DNA of 64,000 bases, taken from NCBI RefSeq assembly GCF_036549475.1, contig NZ_JAZHLI010000015.1, forward strand, positions 21,855-85,854. Reading direction: 5' to 3'. A program made the position numbers and the translations under genes. Origin of the DNA: Aurantimonas sp036549475. Its GTDB lineage: Bacteria > Pseudomonadota > Alphaproteobacteria > Rhizobiales > Rhizobiaceae. Below are positions 12,282 through 22,889 of this stretch, in pieces (the first letter of the stretch is position 1; each line of letters starts with the position of its first letter). The notes beneath the pieces are model-generated. The model did no database searches. It saw only the letters and a program-made list of their open reading frames with translations, and was not told the origin of the DNA.

Positions 12282-12455
12282 TCAGGCCGGGCCGAACCCG
12301 CCGATCGCGACGAAGACGGCGATCAGCGTGAAGATGATCGCCAGGACCATGGTCGGCCGGTATCCCCATTGCCGCGAATAGGGCCATGTCGGCATCGCCG
12401 CGATCAGCAGCAGAAACACGATGACGACGATGATCGGTCCGTATCCGACGGGCAT
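12282..12455 (-). CDS. DUF3309 family small membrane protein, second copy
   Basis: 57-residue paralogue of the gene just downstream. It shares AAMPTWPYSRQWGYRPTM between two hydrophobic helices (residues 7-20 and 36-52). On the minus strand the ATG follows GCGAGGAAGTGCCC, with AGGA as a reasonable ribosome-binding site. The pair may be expressed together. No role is established for the family. Confidence 0.75.
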   Translation of the reverse strand: MPVGYGPIIVVIVFLLLIAAMPTWPYSRQWGYRPTMVLAIIFTLIAVFVAIGGFGPA

Positions 12456-12660
12456 GGGCACTTCCTCGCGCTGTTCTCGCTCTCGCCATAGGGCACGCCT
12501 GCCCCCGGCATCAAGGCCGGATTGTCCGCAGGAACAGTGCACGCGCAGGATTCGAGGCCATCCAGTGCCCGTCATGACCGCGTCACGCGGGCCGGCTGAA
12601 TTGACAAGCCGGCGCGAAGGCGCCACCTCGACATATGCCACCATCCATCCGAGGCTTGCC

Positions 12661-13935
<1,275 letters not shown>

Positions 13936-13983
13936 CATCGTCGGCCATCCTGTGCATGCCTACCGTTCATGGGGGATCTGCCG

Positions 13984-14949
13984 ATGACCGCTGCACCGCC
14001 CAACCGCCTCCGAAACGCTCGCCTCGGCGCCGCCGTGCTGGTGGCGCTGGTCGTTTGGTGGCCGGGGATGGCTGCCGCCGAAGGCTCGATTACCCTGCCA
14101 GCGTTGGCCTTTCCACCAAGCCCGCCGGCCTTTGCCGAACCGATCGATCCGTCGGTCCCTGCGCCGGACACGCCGCTCACCGCGGGCGGCATCTGCCAGC
14201 TGATTGCCCGCAACGCGGCCGCGGTCGGCATGTCACCGGACTTCTTCGCCAGACTGATCTGGAAGGAAAGCCGCTTCGATGCCGGCGCGGTCTCGCCGGT
14301 CGGCGCGCGGGGGATCGCCCAGTTCATGCCCTATACGGCCGACGAACGCGGCCTCGACGATCCCAATGATCCGCGCCAGGCCCTGCATCACTCGGCGATG
14401 TATCTCGCCGATCTGCGCGCCGAACTCGGCAATTGGGGCCTTGCGGCGGCCGCCTATAATGGCGGGATCAACCGGGTGAAGCGCTGGCTCGCCAGCGGCG
14501 GCTCGCTGCCCTTCGAGACCGAGGAATACGTCAACGCCATCACCTTCCGGCCGGCCGACTGGTTCCGCGAGGAGGGGCGCGAACTGGAGGAGCGGCCGCT
14601 CGACGCCGAGCGCGACTTCGACGAGAGCTGTGCCCGGCTGCCGATCATGAAGACCCGTGCCGTCTTTGCCGCCTTCGATGACGTCGTTGAGAGCGCGCCG
14701 ATGCGGCCATGGGGCGTGCAGGTCGCCGGCCATGCGAAGCAGGCCGTCGCCATGAAGATGTTCCGCCGGGTCCAGTCGAGCTTCGGGGCCATCCTGAAGG
14801 GGAGGGACCCGCTCGTCATCCGGGGACGCAATGCTGCTCGCCAGCGCATCTATGCGGTCCGCATCGGGGCCGACACCCGCGGCGAGGCCAACGCGCTGTG
14901 CGGCCGGCTGCGCGGCGCCGGAGGCTCCTGCGTCGTCCTGAAGAACTGA
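13984..14949 (+). CDS. Lytic transglycosylase with SLT domain
   Basis: Periplasmic murein-cleaving enzyme candidate, 321 residues, with an N-terminal signal sequence (LGAAVLVALVVWWPGMAAAE). The SLT domain (about residues 70-190) has catalytic Glu in WKESRFD, then GIAQFMP and AAYNGG, the standard family motifs. The last 90 residues (VQVAGHAKQAVAMKMFRR ... SCVVLKN) look SPOR-like, which would target denuded glycan at the division site; this is inference. ATG at 13984 follows GGGGGAT; an ATG at 13969 is in frame but lies before that site. Confidence 0.88.
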   Translation: MTAAPPNRLRNARLGAAVLVALVVWWPGMAAAEGSITLPALAFPPSPPAFAEPIDPSVPAPDTPLTAGGICQLIARNAAAVGMSPDFFARLIWKESRFDAGAVSPVGARGIAQFMPYTADERGLDDPNDPRQALHHSAMYLADLRAELGNWGLAAAAYNGGINRVKRWLASGGSLPFETEEYVNAITFRPADWFREEGRELEERPLDAERDFDESCARLPIMKTRAVFAAFDDVVESAPMRPWGVQVAGHAKQAVAMKMFRRVQSSFGAILKGRDPLVIRGRNAARQRIYAVRIGADTRGEANALCGRLRGAGGSCVVLKN

Positions 14950-14960
14950 CGCTTTCGCGC

Positions 14961-15845
14961 TTACCGGTTGCGGATCAGCGGGACCCGGCTCGGCCAGCCC
15001 GCGGTTTCCTTCTCGCGCGCGAAGGTGAACAGGCCGGAACCTGCCACCAGGACCATGCCGGCAATGGCGATGAGGTCGGGGAATTCGGAAAAGAAGCTCG
15101 CCCCGATGATCGTCGCCCAGACGATCTGGCTGTATTGCGTCGGGGCGACGCGGGCCGCCGGAGCGAGGCGGGTGGCGAAGACGATGAGCAGATGGCCCAT
15201 GCCGGCGCAGACGCCGGCAAGGATCAAGATAGGCCACAGATCGTTGGCCGGGATCTCGAAATCCGGCACCATCAGGATGCCGTTGACGACGATCGCGGCG
15301 ACCAGCACCGCCCCGATCAGCGTGATCCGGCGCTCGGACGGCCCAAGGACGCGCAGCACGATTACCGTGATCGCGCCGCAGATGGCCACGCCGATGGCGG
15401 CGAAATGGCCGGGCAGGATCTCGCGGAAGCCGGGCCGCACCACCAGCAGCACGCCGACGAGGCCGCCGAGGACGGCCAGCCAGCGCCGCCAGCCGATGGG
15501 CTCCTTCAGAACCACGAAGGAGAAGACCGTCACGAAGATCGGTAGAAGGAAGATCAGGGCGTAGGCTTCGGCCAGCGGCAGGCTGGTGAAGGCGATCACG
15601 CCGAGGATGCCGCCCAGCGTGCCGCTCGCCATGCGCAGCGCGAGGAGGCCGGGGCGCGTGGGCACGAAGACATTGCCCCAATTGTCTTCGGGCCGCTTGG
15701 TGAACAGGGCCGGAAGCAGGGCGAAGACCGAGACGAAGAACCCGATCTCGAAGATCGGCAGCCGGTCGCCGATCGCCTTGAGGGAGGCGTCGCCGCAGGC
15801 GAAGGCGAAATAGGACGCGAAGGCGAGAAGGATGCCGGCCTGCAT
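14961..15845 (-). CDS. DMT superfamily (EamA) transporter
   Basis: 294 residues, about ten hydrophobic helices in two EamA repeats. The first repeat ends around EPIGWRRWLAVLGGLVGVLLVV, a typical EamA signature. Inner-membrane metabolite exporter or importer; the substrate cannot be read from sequence. Convergent with the lytic transglycosylase, stops only 11 bases away. An intergenic hairpin lies about 130 bases upstream of its start (see that entry). Confidence 0.85.
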   Translation of the reverse strand: MQAGILLAFASYFAFACGDASLKAIGDRLPIFEIGFFVSVFALLPALFTKRPEDNWGNVFVPTRPGLLALRMASGTLGGILGVIAFTSLPLAEAYALIFLLPIFVTVFSFVVLKEPIGWRRWLAVLGGLVGVLLVVRPGFREILPGHFAAIGVAICGAITVIVLRVLGPSERRITLIGAVLVAAIVVNGILMVPDFEIPANDLWPILILAGVCAGMGHLLIVFATRLAPAARVAPTQYSQIVWATIIGASFFSEFPDLIAIAGMVLVAGSGLFTFAREKETAGWPSRVPLIRNR

Positions 15846-16205
15846 GGGGACGCATTCGTGTAAGCGGCGGGAGCCCCGTCGCTAGGCCAAGGCCCGAGCG
15901 CAATGCAAATGAATTTTAGTGCCCACGACGGGTTTCTCGCCAGGCCGCGCGAAGCAGACCCCCAGACGCGAAAAAAGGCAGCGAGGGGGAGCTGCCTTTT
16001 TCCGTCTGCTGCTTTGCGATCGAGGGGGATGATCGCTTGGGGGTGCTTGAAGAATGCGGGTCTGGCGAAAGCGTTCCAAAAAAAGTTTATGGCATGTCGA
16101 TTTTTTTCCCGCGACCTCGGACGCAACGTCCAAGTGGCTTCCCAGCCTTGCGAATCGGCCCAGAACCTTTTCCAACCGATATAACTTCCCACATGAGCGG
16201 GACGA
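15846..16205. other. Intergenic interval between divergent DMT transporter and helicase genes
   Basis: About 360 bases, more AT-rich than neighbours, with several A and T tracts (AAAAAAA near 16078, TTTTTTT near 16101). It should hold the promoters of both flanking genes. No convincing coding sequence is seen. It contains a strong hairpin with T tracts on both sides (15972-16001), so a small RNA or transcribed leader is possible. Confidence 0.5.
15972..16001. terminator. Bidirectional terminator-like hairpin without an assigned gene
   Basis: Perfect 11-bp stem AAAAAGGCAGC / GCTGCCTTTTT around an eight-base loop, with six T on the minus strand and five on the plus strand. Neither flanking gene ends here because both point away. 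It may end a small RNA or act as an attenuator in the leader of the minus-strand DMT gene. Confidence 0.65.
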
Positions 16206-19200
16206 ATGACCGACCATCGCCCCGCCCGAGAGAGCATCCGTTTCGACGGGTCCAATGTCACCGCCGTCCTCGGGCCGACCAATACCGGCAAGACGTATCT
16301 CGCCATCGAGCGGATGGTCGCCCATTCCTCGGGGACGATCGGCCTGCCGCTGCGCCTTTTGGCGCGTGAGGTGTATCAGAAGGTCTGCGACCGGGTCGGC
16401 GTCGGGGCTGTCGCGCTGATCACCGGCGAGGAGAAGATCAAGCCGCCCAATGCGCGCTATTCGGTCTGCACCGTGGAGGCGATGCCGCGCACGCCGAACA
16501 CCGCTTTCGTGGCCATCGACGAGGTGCAGCTCGCCAGCGATCTGGAGCGCGGCCATGTCTTCACCGACCGCATCCTGCATGCCCGCGGCCGCGAAGAGAC
16601 GCTGCTGCTCGGGTCCTCCACCATGCAGGGCGTGCTGCAGCGGCTGCTGAGCGGCTCCCATGCGACCACGCGGCCACGACTGTCCAACCTGCTCTATGCC
16701 GGCTCCAAGAAGATCACCCGGCTGCCGCGCCGCTCCGCCATCGTCGCCTTCTCGGCGGACGAGGTCTACGCCATTGCCGAGCTGATAAGGCGCCAGCGGG
16801 GCGGGGCGGCCGTCGTGCTCGGCGCTCTGTCGCCGCGGACCCGAAACGCCCAGGTCGAGCTTTACCAGTCCGGCGACGTCGATTTCCTCGTGGCCACCGA
16901 CGCCATCGGCATGGGGCTCAATCTCGACGTCGATCATGTCGCCTTTGCGCAGGACTGGAAATTCGACGGCTTCCAGTATCGCCAGCTGACGCCCGCCGAA
17001 TTCGGCCAGATCGCCGGGCGCGCGGGGCGACATCTGCGCGACGGCACCTTCGGCGTGACCGGCAAGGTCGATCCCCTGGCGCCGGAGATGGTCGAGGCGC
17101 TGGAATCGCATTCCTTCGCATCGGTGAAGGTCCTGCAATGGCGTTCGCGTGACTTCGATTTCGCCTCGATCGACGCCCTGAAGGCCAGTCTGGAGGCGCC
17201 GCCGCCGAGCGAGGCGTTGGCCCGCTCGCTGCCCGCCGTCGACCAGCGGGCGCTGGAATTTCTGTCGCGCGACCCGGCGGTGAAGGATCGCGCTACCAGC
17301 CCGGCCGCGGTCGAACTGCTCTGGGAAGCCTGCAAGCTGCCGGACTATCGGCGCATCGCGCCGGCCCAGCATGCCGAGATCATTGCCACGATCTACGCCG
17401 ATCTGGTGTCCGACGGTCATGTCGCGGAAGACTATCTGGCGAGCCAGGTGCGCCGCGCCGATCGCACCGAGGGCGACATCGATACGCTGTCCCAGCGGAT
17501 CGCGGAGATCCGCACATGGACCTACATGTCGCACCGTCCGGACTGGCTGGCCGATCCGACACACTGGCAGGAAAAGACTCGCGAGATCGAGGACCGTCTT
17601 TCCGACGCTCTTCACGACAGGTTGACGAAACGCTTCGTAGACCGCAGGACAAGCGTCTTGATGAGGCGGCTGAGAGAGAACGCGTTCATGGAAGCTGAGA
17701 TCGGCGGCGACGGCACGGTTGTGGTCGAGGGCCACCCGGTAGGCGAGCTGCAGGGGTTCAGGTTCACCCCCGACGGCAAGGCCGACGGGCCGGATGGCCG
17801 CGCAGTGCGGGCTGCTGCCCAGAAGGCACTGGCCGGCGAGTTCGAAAAGCGCGCCGAACGGTTCGCCAATTCGCCCAATGGCGACATTGCGCTGGGCTCG
17901 GACGGGCTGGTGCGCTGGCTCGGTGCGCCCGTGGCCATGCTGACGACCGGCGACGACCCGCTGAAGCCGAAGACGGTGCTGCTGGCCGACGAGCAGCTCA
18001 CCGGCTCGGCGCGCGACAAGGTCGTGGCGCGGGCCGAGCGTTCGGTGACCTACCAGATCACCACCGTCCTCAAGCCGCTGCTCGATCTGCAGGCGGCCGA
18101 TGGCCTGGAAGGCGTCGCCAAGGGCCTCGCCTACCGGCTCTACGAGAATTACGGCCTGATCCAGCGACGCGAGATCTCGGAGGACGTGCGCTCGCTCGAC
18201 CAGGAATCGCGCGCAGCCCTTCGTCGCTGCGGCGTGCGCTTCGGCGCCTACCACATCTTCGTCCCGGCGCTGATCAAGCCGGCGCCTGCTGCGCTGCTGA
18301 CGCTGCTGTGGGCGATCCACAATGACGGCCGCGACAAGCCGGGCTACGGCGAGGTCACGCATCTGCTGGCGACCGGCCGCACCTCGGCCGTCGCCGATGC
18401 CTCCTTCGATCCGGTGTTCTGGGGTCTGGCCGGCTATCGGCTCCTCGGCCGCCGGGCCGTGCGCGTCGACATCCTCGAGCGCCTGGCGGACCTGATCCGT
18501 CCCGCACTCGGCTGGAAACCGGGCACCGGCAAGCGGCCGGAAGGCGCCTATGACGGCTCACAGTTCCTGGTCACACCGGGGATGATGTCGATCCTCGGTG
18601 CGACATCGGAAGACATGGAAGAGGTCCTGAAGGGTCTCGGCTATCGCGCCGAGCCGGTGGAGCAGACCAAGGTCGAGGCCGAGCTGGCCCGTCTGGACGA
18701 CGCATCCCGGGCGGCCGAAGAGGCTGCGCGCGTCGAAGCGGCGAAGAAGGCTGCGGAGGCAGCCGCCACTGCCGATGCGCCGCAGCCGGCGCCGGACGCC
18801 GCCGGCGACGATGTCGCCACCACGGCCCCCGAGACGACACAGAACGAGGTCGGGGCAACCGCGGACGAAACGCCGACGGTTTCACAGGATTCGGGTCCGG
18901 TTGACGCGGTTGCCGATCCGGCCGCTCCGTCAGACGCAGCCGAGGCTCCTTCAAGTCTCGCCGAAGCCATTCCCGAGGCAACGGACACCGGCGGGCTGGC
19001 CGAGGTCGGCAAGGCCGCCGCGGCGGCTCTCGGCGAGGCAACCGACGGCGAGGCGGCTGCAACGCCGGCCGAGGCAACTGATACGCCGGCAGCCGATGCC
19101 CCGGTGGCAGACGTGGCCGATGCGGCCCAGGGCGGTGCAATGAAGGTTGAGGCTGCCGAAGCCGAGGCCCCGAAGCTGGTCCAGGTCTGGCGCGCGCAGC

Positions 19201-19514
19201 GCGGCGCCGGTCGTGGCGGGGCCCGCCATGCCCAGGGTCAGCGGGGCCGCGGCCGTGCTCAGCAGGGTGCCGGCGAGGGCGAGGAGCGCGCGCCGCGCTT
19301 CGCCAAGGGCGGCCAGCGCGGCAAGAGCCGCGATGGCGGCGATCGTGCGGACAACGCGGACTTCAAGGGCCGGGGCGAGCGGCCAGAGCGGGGCCGTCGC
19401 GTCGACAAGCCTCAGGGCGGCAACGCGGTTGCGCAGCCGGCACGGCCCCAGCGCATCGACCCCGATTCCCCCTTCGCGAAACTGGCAGCCCTGAAGGACA
19501 AGCTTGGCAAATAA
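16206..19514 (+). CDS. SUV3-like ATP-dependent RNA helicase with low-complexity tail
   Basis: 1102-residue DExH-type helicase related to mitochondrial SUPV3L1. Walker A is GPTNTGKT (residues 23-30), motif II is DEVQ (about 105-108) and motif VI is QIAGRAGR (about 268-275). After about residue 815 the protein changes to a long Ala/Glu/Asp/Pro-rich linker, then an Arg/Gly-rich segment (about 997-1080), typical of disordered RNA-binding tails. Probable role in RNA turnover or ribosome-related remodelling, by analogy only. Followed immediately by an S4 RNA-binding gene and fdxA, a recurrent rhizobial block. Confidence 0.9.
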   Translation: MTDHRPARESIRFDGSNVTAVLGPTNTGKTYLAIERMVAHSSGTIGLPLRLLAREVYQKVCDRVGVGAVALITGEEKIKPPNARYSVCTVEAMPRTPNTAFVAIDEVQLASDLERGHVFTDRILHARGREETLLLGSSTMQGVLQRLLSGSHATTRPRLSNLLYAGSKKITRLPRRSAIVAFSADEVYAIAELIRRQRGGAAVVLGALSPRTRNAQVELYQSGDVDFLVATDAIGMGLNLDVDHVAFAQDWKFDGFQYRQLTPAEFGQIAGRAGRHLRDGTFGVTGKVDPLAPEMVEALESHSFASVKVLQWRSRDFDFASIDALKASLEAPPPSEALARSLPAVDQRALEFLSRDPAVKDRATSPAAVELLWEACKLPDYRRIAPAQHAEIIATIYADLVSDGHVAEDYLASQVRRADRTEGDIDTLSQRIAEIRTWTYMSHRPDWLADPTHWQEKTREIEDRLSDALHDRLTKRFVDRRTSVLMRRLRENAFMEAEIGGDGTVVVEGHPVGELQGFRFTPDGKADGPDGRAVRAAAQKALAGEFEKRAERFANSPNGDIALGSDGLVRWLGAPVAMLTTGDDPLKPKTVLLADEQLTGSARDKVVARAERSVTYQITTVLKPLLDLQAADGLEGVAKGLAYRLYENYGLIQRREISEDVRSLDQESRAALRRCGVRFGAYHIFVPALIKPAPAALLTLLWAIHNDGRDKPGYGEVTHLLATGRTSAVADASFDPVFWGLAGYRLLGRRAVRVDILERLADLIRPALGWKPGTGKRPEGAYDGSQFLVTPGMMSILGATSEDMEEVLKGLGYRAEPVEQTKVEAELARLDDASRAAEEAARVEAAKKAAEAAATADAPQPAPDAAGDDVATTAPETTQNEVGATADETPTVSQDSGPVDAVADPAAPSDAAEAPSSLAEAIPEATDTGGLAEVGKAAAAALGEATDGEAAATPAEATDTPAADAPVADVADAAQGGAMKVEAAEAEAPKLVQVWRAQRGAGRGGARHAQGQRGRGRAQQGAGEGEERAPRFAKGGQRGKSRDGGDRADNADFKGRGERPERGRRVDKPQGGNAVAQPARPQRIDPDSPFAKLAALKDKLGK

Positions 19515-19530
19515 GCGCATACTGGAGCCG

Positions 19531-19935
19531 ATGGCTCCGGCAGCGCCCGCGGGACAGCGCGTCGACAAATGGCTGTTCTTCGCGCGGGTCGTGAAGTCCC
19601 GAAGCCTGGCCCAGAAGCTGGTCCAGTCGGGCGGCGTGCGCATCAACGGGGACAAGACTGAGAATGCCGCCCGGGCCGTGCGGCCAGGCGATACGCTGAC
19701 CATCACGCGCAGGGACGATGTCCTCGTGCTGAAAATCGTCGACCCGGGCGAACGGCGTGGACCGGCTACCGAAGCGGCCACCCTCTACGAGGACCTGTCA
19801 CCGTCGCGCGAAGCGGTGGCGGAACAGAGGGAAGCTGCCAAGGGCAAGCCGGCGCCGGGCTACCAGCCCTCGGCGCGGCCGCCGACCAAGAAGGAGCGGC
19901 GGGCGCATGATCGCCTGCGCTGGGACGGCGCCTGA
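19531..19935 (+). CDS. S4-domain RNA-binding protein (HslR-like)
   Basis: 134 residues. The S4 fold is clear: QRVDKWLFFARVVKSRSLAQKLV, then GGVRINGDKTENAARAVRPGD, as in Hsp15/HslR, which binds stalled 50S subunits. The tail is basic (PPTKKERRAHDRLRW). ATG at 19531 follows CTGGAG. A TTG at 19504 overlapping the helicase stop is in frame but lacks a ribosome-binding site. Close linkage to the helicase suggests a joint RNA-related task. Confidence 0.88.
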   Translation: MAPAAPAGQRVDKWLFFARVVKSRSLAQKLVQSGGVRINGDKTENAARAVRPGDTLTITRRDDVLVLKIVDPGERRGPATEAATLYEDLSPSREAVAEQREAAKGKPAPGYQPSARPPTKKERRAHDRLRWDGA

Positions 19936-19972
19936 TCAGGCGGCATCCGGATTGACCTGAACCGGCGAGCGC

Positions 19973-20311
19973 TCAGTCTCCCTGGCCGGGCTCGGCTGAA
20001 AAGTACTTCTCGAACTTGCCTTCTTCGCCGTCGAACGTCTCCGCATCGGAGGGCGCATCACGCTTGATCGTGATGTTCGGCCATTTCTCGGCATATTCGG
20101 TGTTGATCTTCAGCCATTTGTCGAGATTGGGCTCGGTGTCCGGCTTGATCGCCTCGGCCGGGCATTCGGGCTCGCACACGCCGCAGTCGATGCACTCGTC
20201 CGGATGGATGACGAGCATGTTGTCGCCTTCGTAGAAGCAGTCGACCGGACAGACCTCGACGCAGTCCATGTACTTGCAGCGAATGCAATTGTCGGTCACC
20301 AGATACGTCAT
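19973..20311 (-). CDS. fdxA: Seven-iron ferredoxin
   Basis: 112-residue low-potential ferredoxin with a 3Fe-4S and a 4Fe-4S cluster. Cysteines at 9, 12, 17, 21 and 25, and at 40, 43, 46 and 50 follow the CxxCxxxxCxxxCP ... CxxCxxCxxxCP layout of FdxA. The remainder (WLKINTEYAEKWPNITIKRD) is the usual C-terminal extension. Convergent with the S4 gene. In many rhizobia carD lies next to fdxA; here carD is 20 kb away. Confidence 0.95.
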   Translation of the reverse strand: MTYLVTDNCIRCKYMDCVEVCPVDCFYEGDNMLVIHPDECIDCGVCEPECPAEAIKPDTEPNLDKWLKINTEYAEKWPNITIKRDAPSDAETFDGEEGKFEKYFSAEPGQGD

Positions 20312-20697
20312 GGCTGATCCTCGGCATGTTCGGGCCCTGTGCGAAGGCCCCGTCATTCGTGCGAGCCTCGACGCCGGTAGCCGGCCTGTCTCGCGTGTGT
20401 CGTGGCGGACGTAGCCCCTCTCTCGAAGACAGACAAGAGCAAAGCATGTCGTGCCACCGCACCGATGCGGGAATGGTTTTCCATGGAAGTGTCGAGGTTT
20501 CTGCACGGCGAGCCGTCGGCGGCGTGCGCCCTGTGGCCCCTTTTGACGCCGCGAGGTCAGGGCAGCCTCTCGGCCAGGACGCTCATGCCCCGCAAGCGGC
20601 TCCGGCGCGAAGGACGATCCCGCCAGCCTGCGAGATACGCAAAAATTCGCCTCGCCCTGTGGCGATGCGGGGCGCTATGTCACAAGGTGAGGATGGA
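20312..20697. other. Intergenic interval between fdxA and cysG
   Basis: About 385 bases separating divergent genes. Frames on the plus strand are open here but show no homology-like content. AAGGTGAGG at 20684-20692 is the cysG ribosome-binding site. No repeat, operator or small gene could be recognised. Confidence 0.4.
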
Positions 20698-22242
20698 ATG
20701 AAGACCGAGGACGATCACATGGCCGAGCGCCCGATCCTGGTGAGCGACGACAGTCTCGACGAGACCGACGCCAACGGCGCGCGTCAGCGGTCGCAGCGCA
20801 TGGGGCCGCTGGCGAGCCTGCCGGTATTCTTCGACCTGGCAGCCAAGCGGGTGGTCATGGCCGGCGGTGGGCCCGGCGCGGCCTGGAAGGCCGAGCTCCT
20901 GGCCTCCGCAGGCGCCCATGTGGATCTCTACGTGCCGGCCGAGGAAATCGATGCCGAGATGGCAGAGCTTCTCGCCGTGCCACCGGACTCCGGCGTCGTC
21001 GTCCATCACGATCGCCCGTGGGCGACGGATGTCTTCGCCGGGGCGGCGATCGCCGTGGGCGACACCGAGAGTCTCGCCGAGGGCCAGGCCTTCGCCTGTG
21101 CCGCCCGCGCGGCCGGCGTGCCGGTGAACGTCGTCGACAAGCCGGCCTTTTGCGACTTCCGCTTCGGCACGATCGTCAATCGTTCGCCTGTCGTCATCGG
21201 CATTTCCACCGACGGCGCCGCGCCGATTCTCGGCCAGGCCATCCGCCGCCGCATCGAGACGCTGCTGCCGCCGGCCCTCAGCCATTGGGCGGAGCTTGCG
21301 GTCAAAGTTCGCGGAGCGGTGATGGAGCGGTTGGCGCCAGGGCCCCTGCGCCGCGCCTTCTGGGAGCGCTTCGCCGACAGCGCCTTCACCACCCGCCCCC
21401 CCGACGCCGTTGCCGAGGCGGCGGCCGGCGGCTTCATCGACGACCTTGTCCGCTCGCCCCAGGCCGGTGGCCGGGTGACGCTGGTCGGGGCCGGGCCCGG
21501 CGAGGCCGAGCTTCTGACCCTGAAGGCGGTTCGCGCGCTGCAGGCCGCCGACGTGATCCTGTTCGACGACCTCGTCTCGGACCAGATCCTGGAACTGGCG
21601 CGCCGCGAGGCGCGGCGCATGCTGGTCGGCAAGCGCGCTACCCGCGACAGCTGCCGCCAGGAGGACATCAACGCGATGATGGTCAGCTTCGCCAAGGCGG
21701 GCAAGCACGTGGTGCGGCTGAAATCCGGCGACGTGTCGGTGTTCGGGCGTGCCGGCGAGGAGCTCGACGAACTGGCCCGCGAGAACATTCCGGTCGCCAT
21801 CGTCCCGGGCATCACGGCGGCCTCGGCGCTGGCGGCGAGCTTCGGCGTCTCGCTGACCCATCGCGACCGGGCGCAGGAGTTGCGCTTCGTCACCGGCCAT
21901 TCCAAGCGGGGAGGCCTGCCGGAGGATCTGGACTGGACTGCGCTGGCCAACGATCGCGCGACCACGGTGTTCTACATGGGCGGGCGGATGGCGGCGCGGA
22001 TCGCCGAGCGGCTGATCCATCACGGCCTCCCGGCGACGACCCCGGTCGCCGTTGCCGCCAATCTGTCGCGCGACGACGAGACCCGCGCCGCCGGCACGCT
22101 GGCCGAACTTGGCGACATTGTCGCCAGGATCGGCGTCGACCGCCCGATCCTCATCGGAGTCGGCCGGGTCTTCACCGAACAGGCTCGCGCCGCGACATCC
22201 GATCCGTTTCCGGCCGAGACCGGGCAGACCGCGCTCGGCTGA
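20698..22242 (+). CDS. cysG: Siroheme synthase (trifunctional CysG)
   Basis: 514-residue fusion for siroheme, cofactor of sulfite and nitrite reductases. The N-terminal half is the precorrin-2 dehydrogenase/ferrochelatase (GGGPGAAWKAELL near residue 56, then NVVDKPAFCDFRFGTIVNR). The C-terminal half is uroporphyrinogen-III methyltransferase (VTLVGAGPGEAELLTLKA near 260, VPGITAASALAASFGVSLTHR near 371). ATG is set by AAGGTGAGG; about 45 N-terminal residues precede the first domain. No sulfite reductase genes are next to it in this window. Confidence 0.95.
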   Translation: MKTEDDHMAERPILVSDDSLDETDANGARQRSQRMGPLASLPVFFDLAAKRVVMAGGGPGAAWKAELLASAGAHVDLYVPAEEIDAEMAELLAVPPDSGVVVHHDRPWATDVFAGAAIAVGDTESLAEGQAFACAARAAGVPVNVVDKPAFCDFRFGTIVNRSPVVIGISTDGAAPILGQAIRRRIETLLPPALSHWAELAVKVRGAVMERLAPGPLRRAFWERFADSAFTTRPPDAVAEAAAGGFIDDLVRSPQAGGRVTLVGAGPGEAELLTLKAVRALQAADVILFDDLVSDQILELARREARRMLVGKRATRDSCRQEDINAMMVSFAKAGKHVVRLKSGDVSVFGRAGEELDELARENIPVAIVPGITAASALAASFGVSLTHRDRAQELRFVTGHSKRGGLPEDLDWTALANDRATTVFYMGGRMAARIAERLIHHGLPATTPVAVAANLSRDDETRAAGTLAELGDIVARIGVDRPILIGVGRVFTEQARAATSDPFPAETGQTALG

Positions 22243-22284
22243 GGCGGAACGCTGGCGTGTCCGGCTGGGGAGATGCAGGCCTCG

Positions 22285-22758
22285 TCAGACGTTGGGATCG
22301 ATCCCAACCGTCGTGCGATCGAGGACTTCGCGCAGGGCGAAGGACGAATTGATCCGCACCACATGGGGAAACGACGACAGATAGGTCTTGTGAATGCGCT
22401 CGTAATCTTCGAGATCGCGGGCCGCGACGCGCAGCAGATAATCGTATACCCCGGACATCAGGAAGCAGACGAGGACGTTCGGGCAGCGTCGCGCGGCCGC
22501 CTCGAATTCGGAAAGCTGCCGCTCGGTCTGGCCAGAGAGGCCGATATTGACGATGACCGTGATCGTGTGGCCGAGCGTCCGGTTGGACAGCTTGGCGTGA
22601 TAGCCGCGGATCGCGCCGCTGGCCTCCAGCCGGTCGAGCCGCCGCGAGCAGGCCGAGGCGGACAACCCGACCCGTTCGGCCAGCATCGCGTTCGACAGCC
22701 GGCCCTCCCGCTCCAGCGTGCGCATGATCTGTATGTCGAAGCGGTCGATCGTCTCCAT
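22285..22758 (-). CDS. Lrp/AsnC family transcriptional regulator
   Basis: 157 residues, N-terminal HTH (LSNAMLAERVGLSASACSRRLDRLE) and C-terminal RAM/AsnC effector domain (VYDYLLRVAARDLEDYERI). Divergent from ald across 131 bases, the recurring arrangement in which an AldR-type Lrp protein activates alanine dehydrogenase in response to alanine. That role is inferred from position. The METIDRFD methionine is the homologous start. Confidence 0.92.
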   Translation of the reverse strand: METIDRFDIQIMRTLEREGRLSNAMLAERVGLSASACSRRLDRLEASGAIRGYHAKLSNRTLGHTITVIVNIGLSGQTERQLSEFEAAARRCPNVLVCFLMSGVYDYLLRVAARDLEDYERIHKTYLSSFPHVVRINSSFALREVLDRTTVGIDPNV

Positions 22759-22889
22759 GCGAGGAAGATTGCGCAGAGCTGGCGCCGAACGCAAGAATCC
22801 ATCGACAATGGCGGAGAAACTGCTCGATAAGGCTGGGACTTTGCGCCGAGGCGGCGTTTCAATCCATCTGCCCACAGATGGAGGATACG

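Noticed and set aside
15882..18362. 826-codon minus-strand frame
   Set aside because: Antisense to the helicase, which has all its motifs; the composition is that of a shadow frame.
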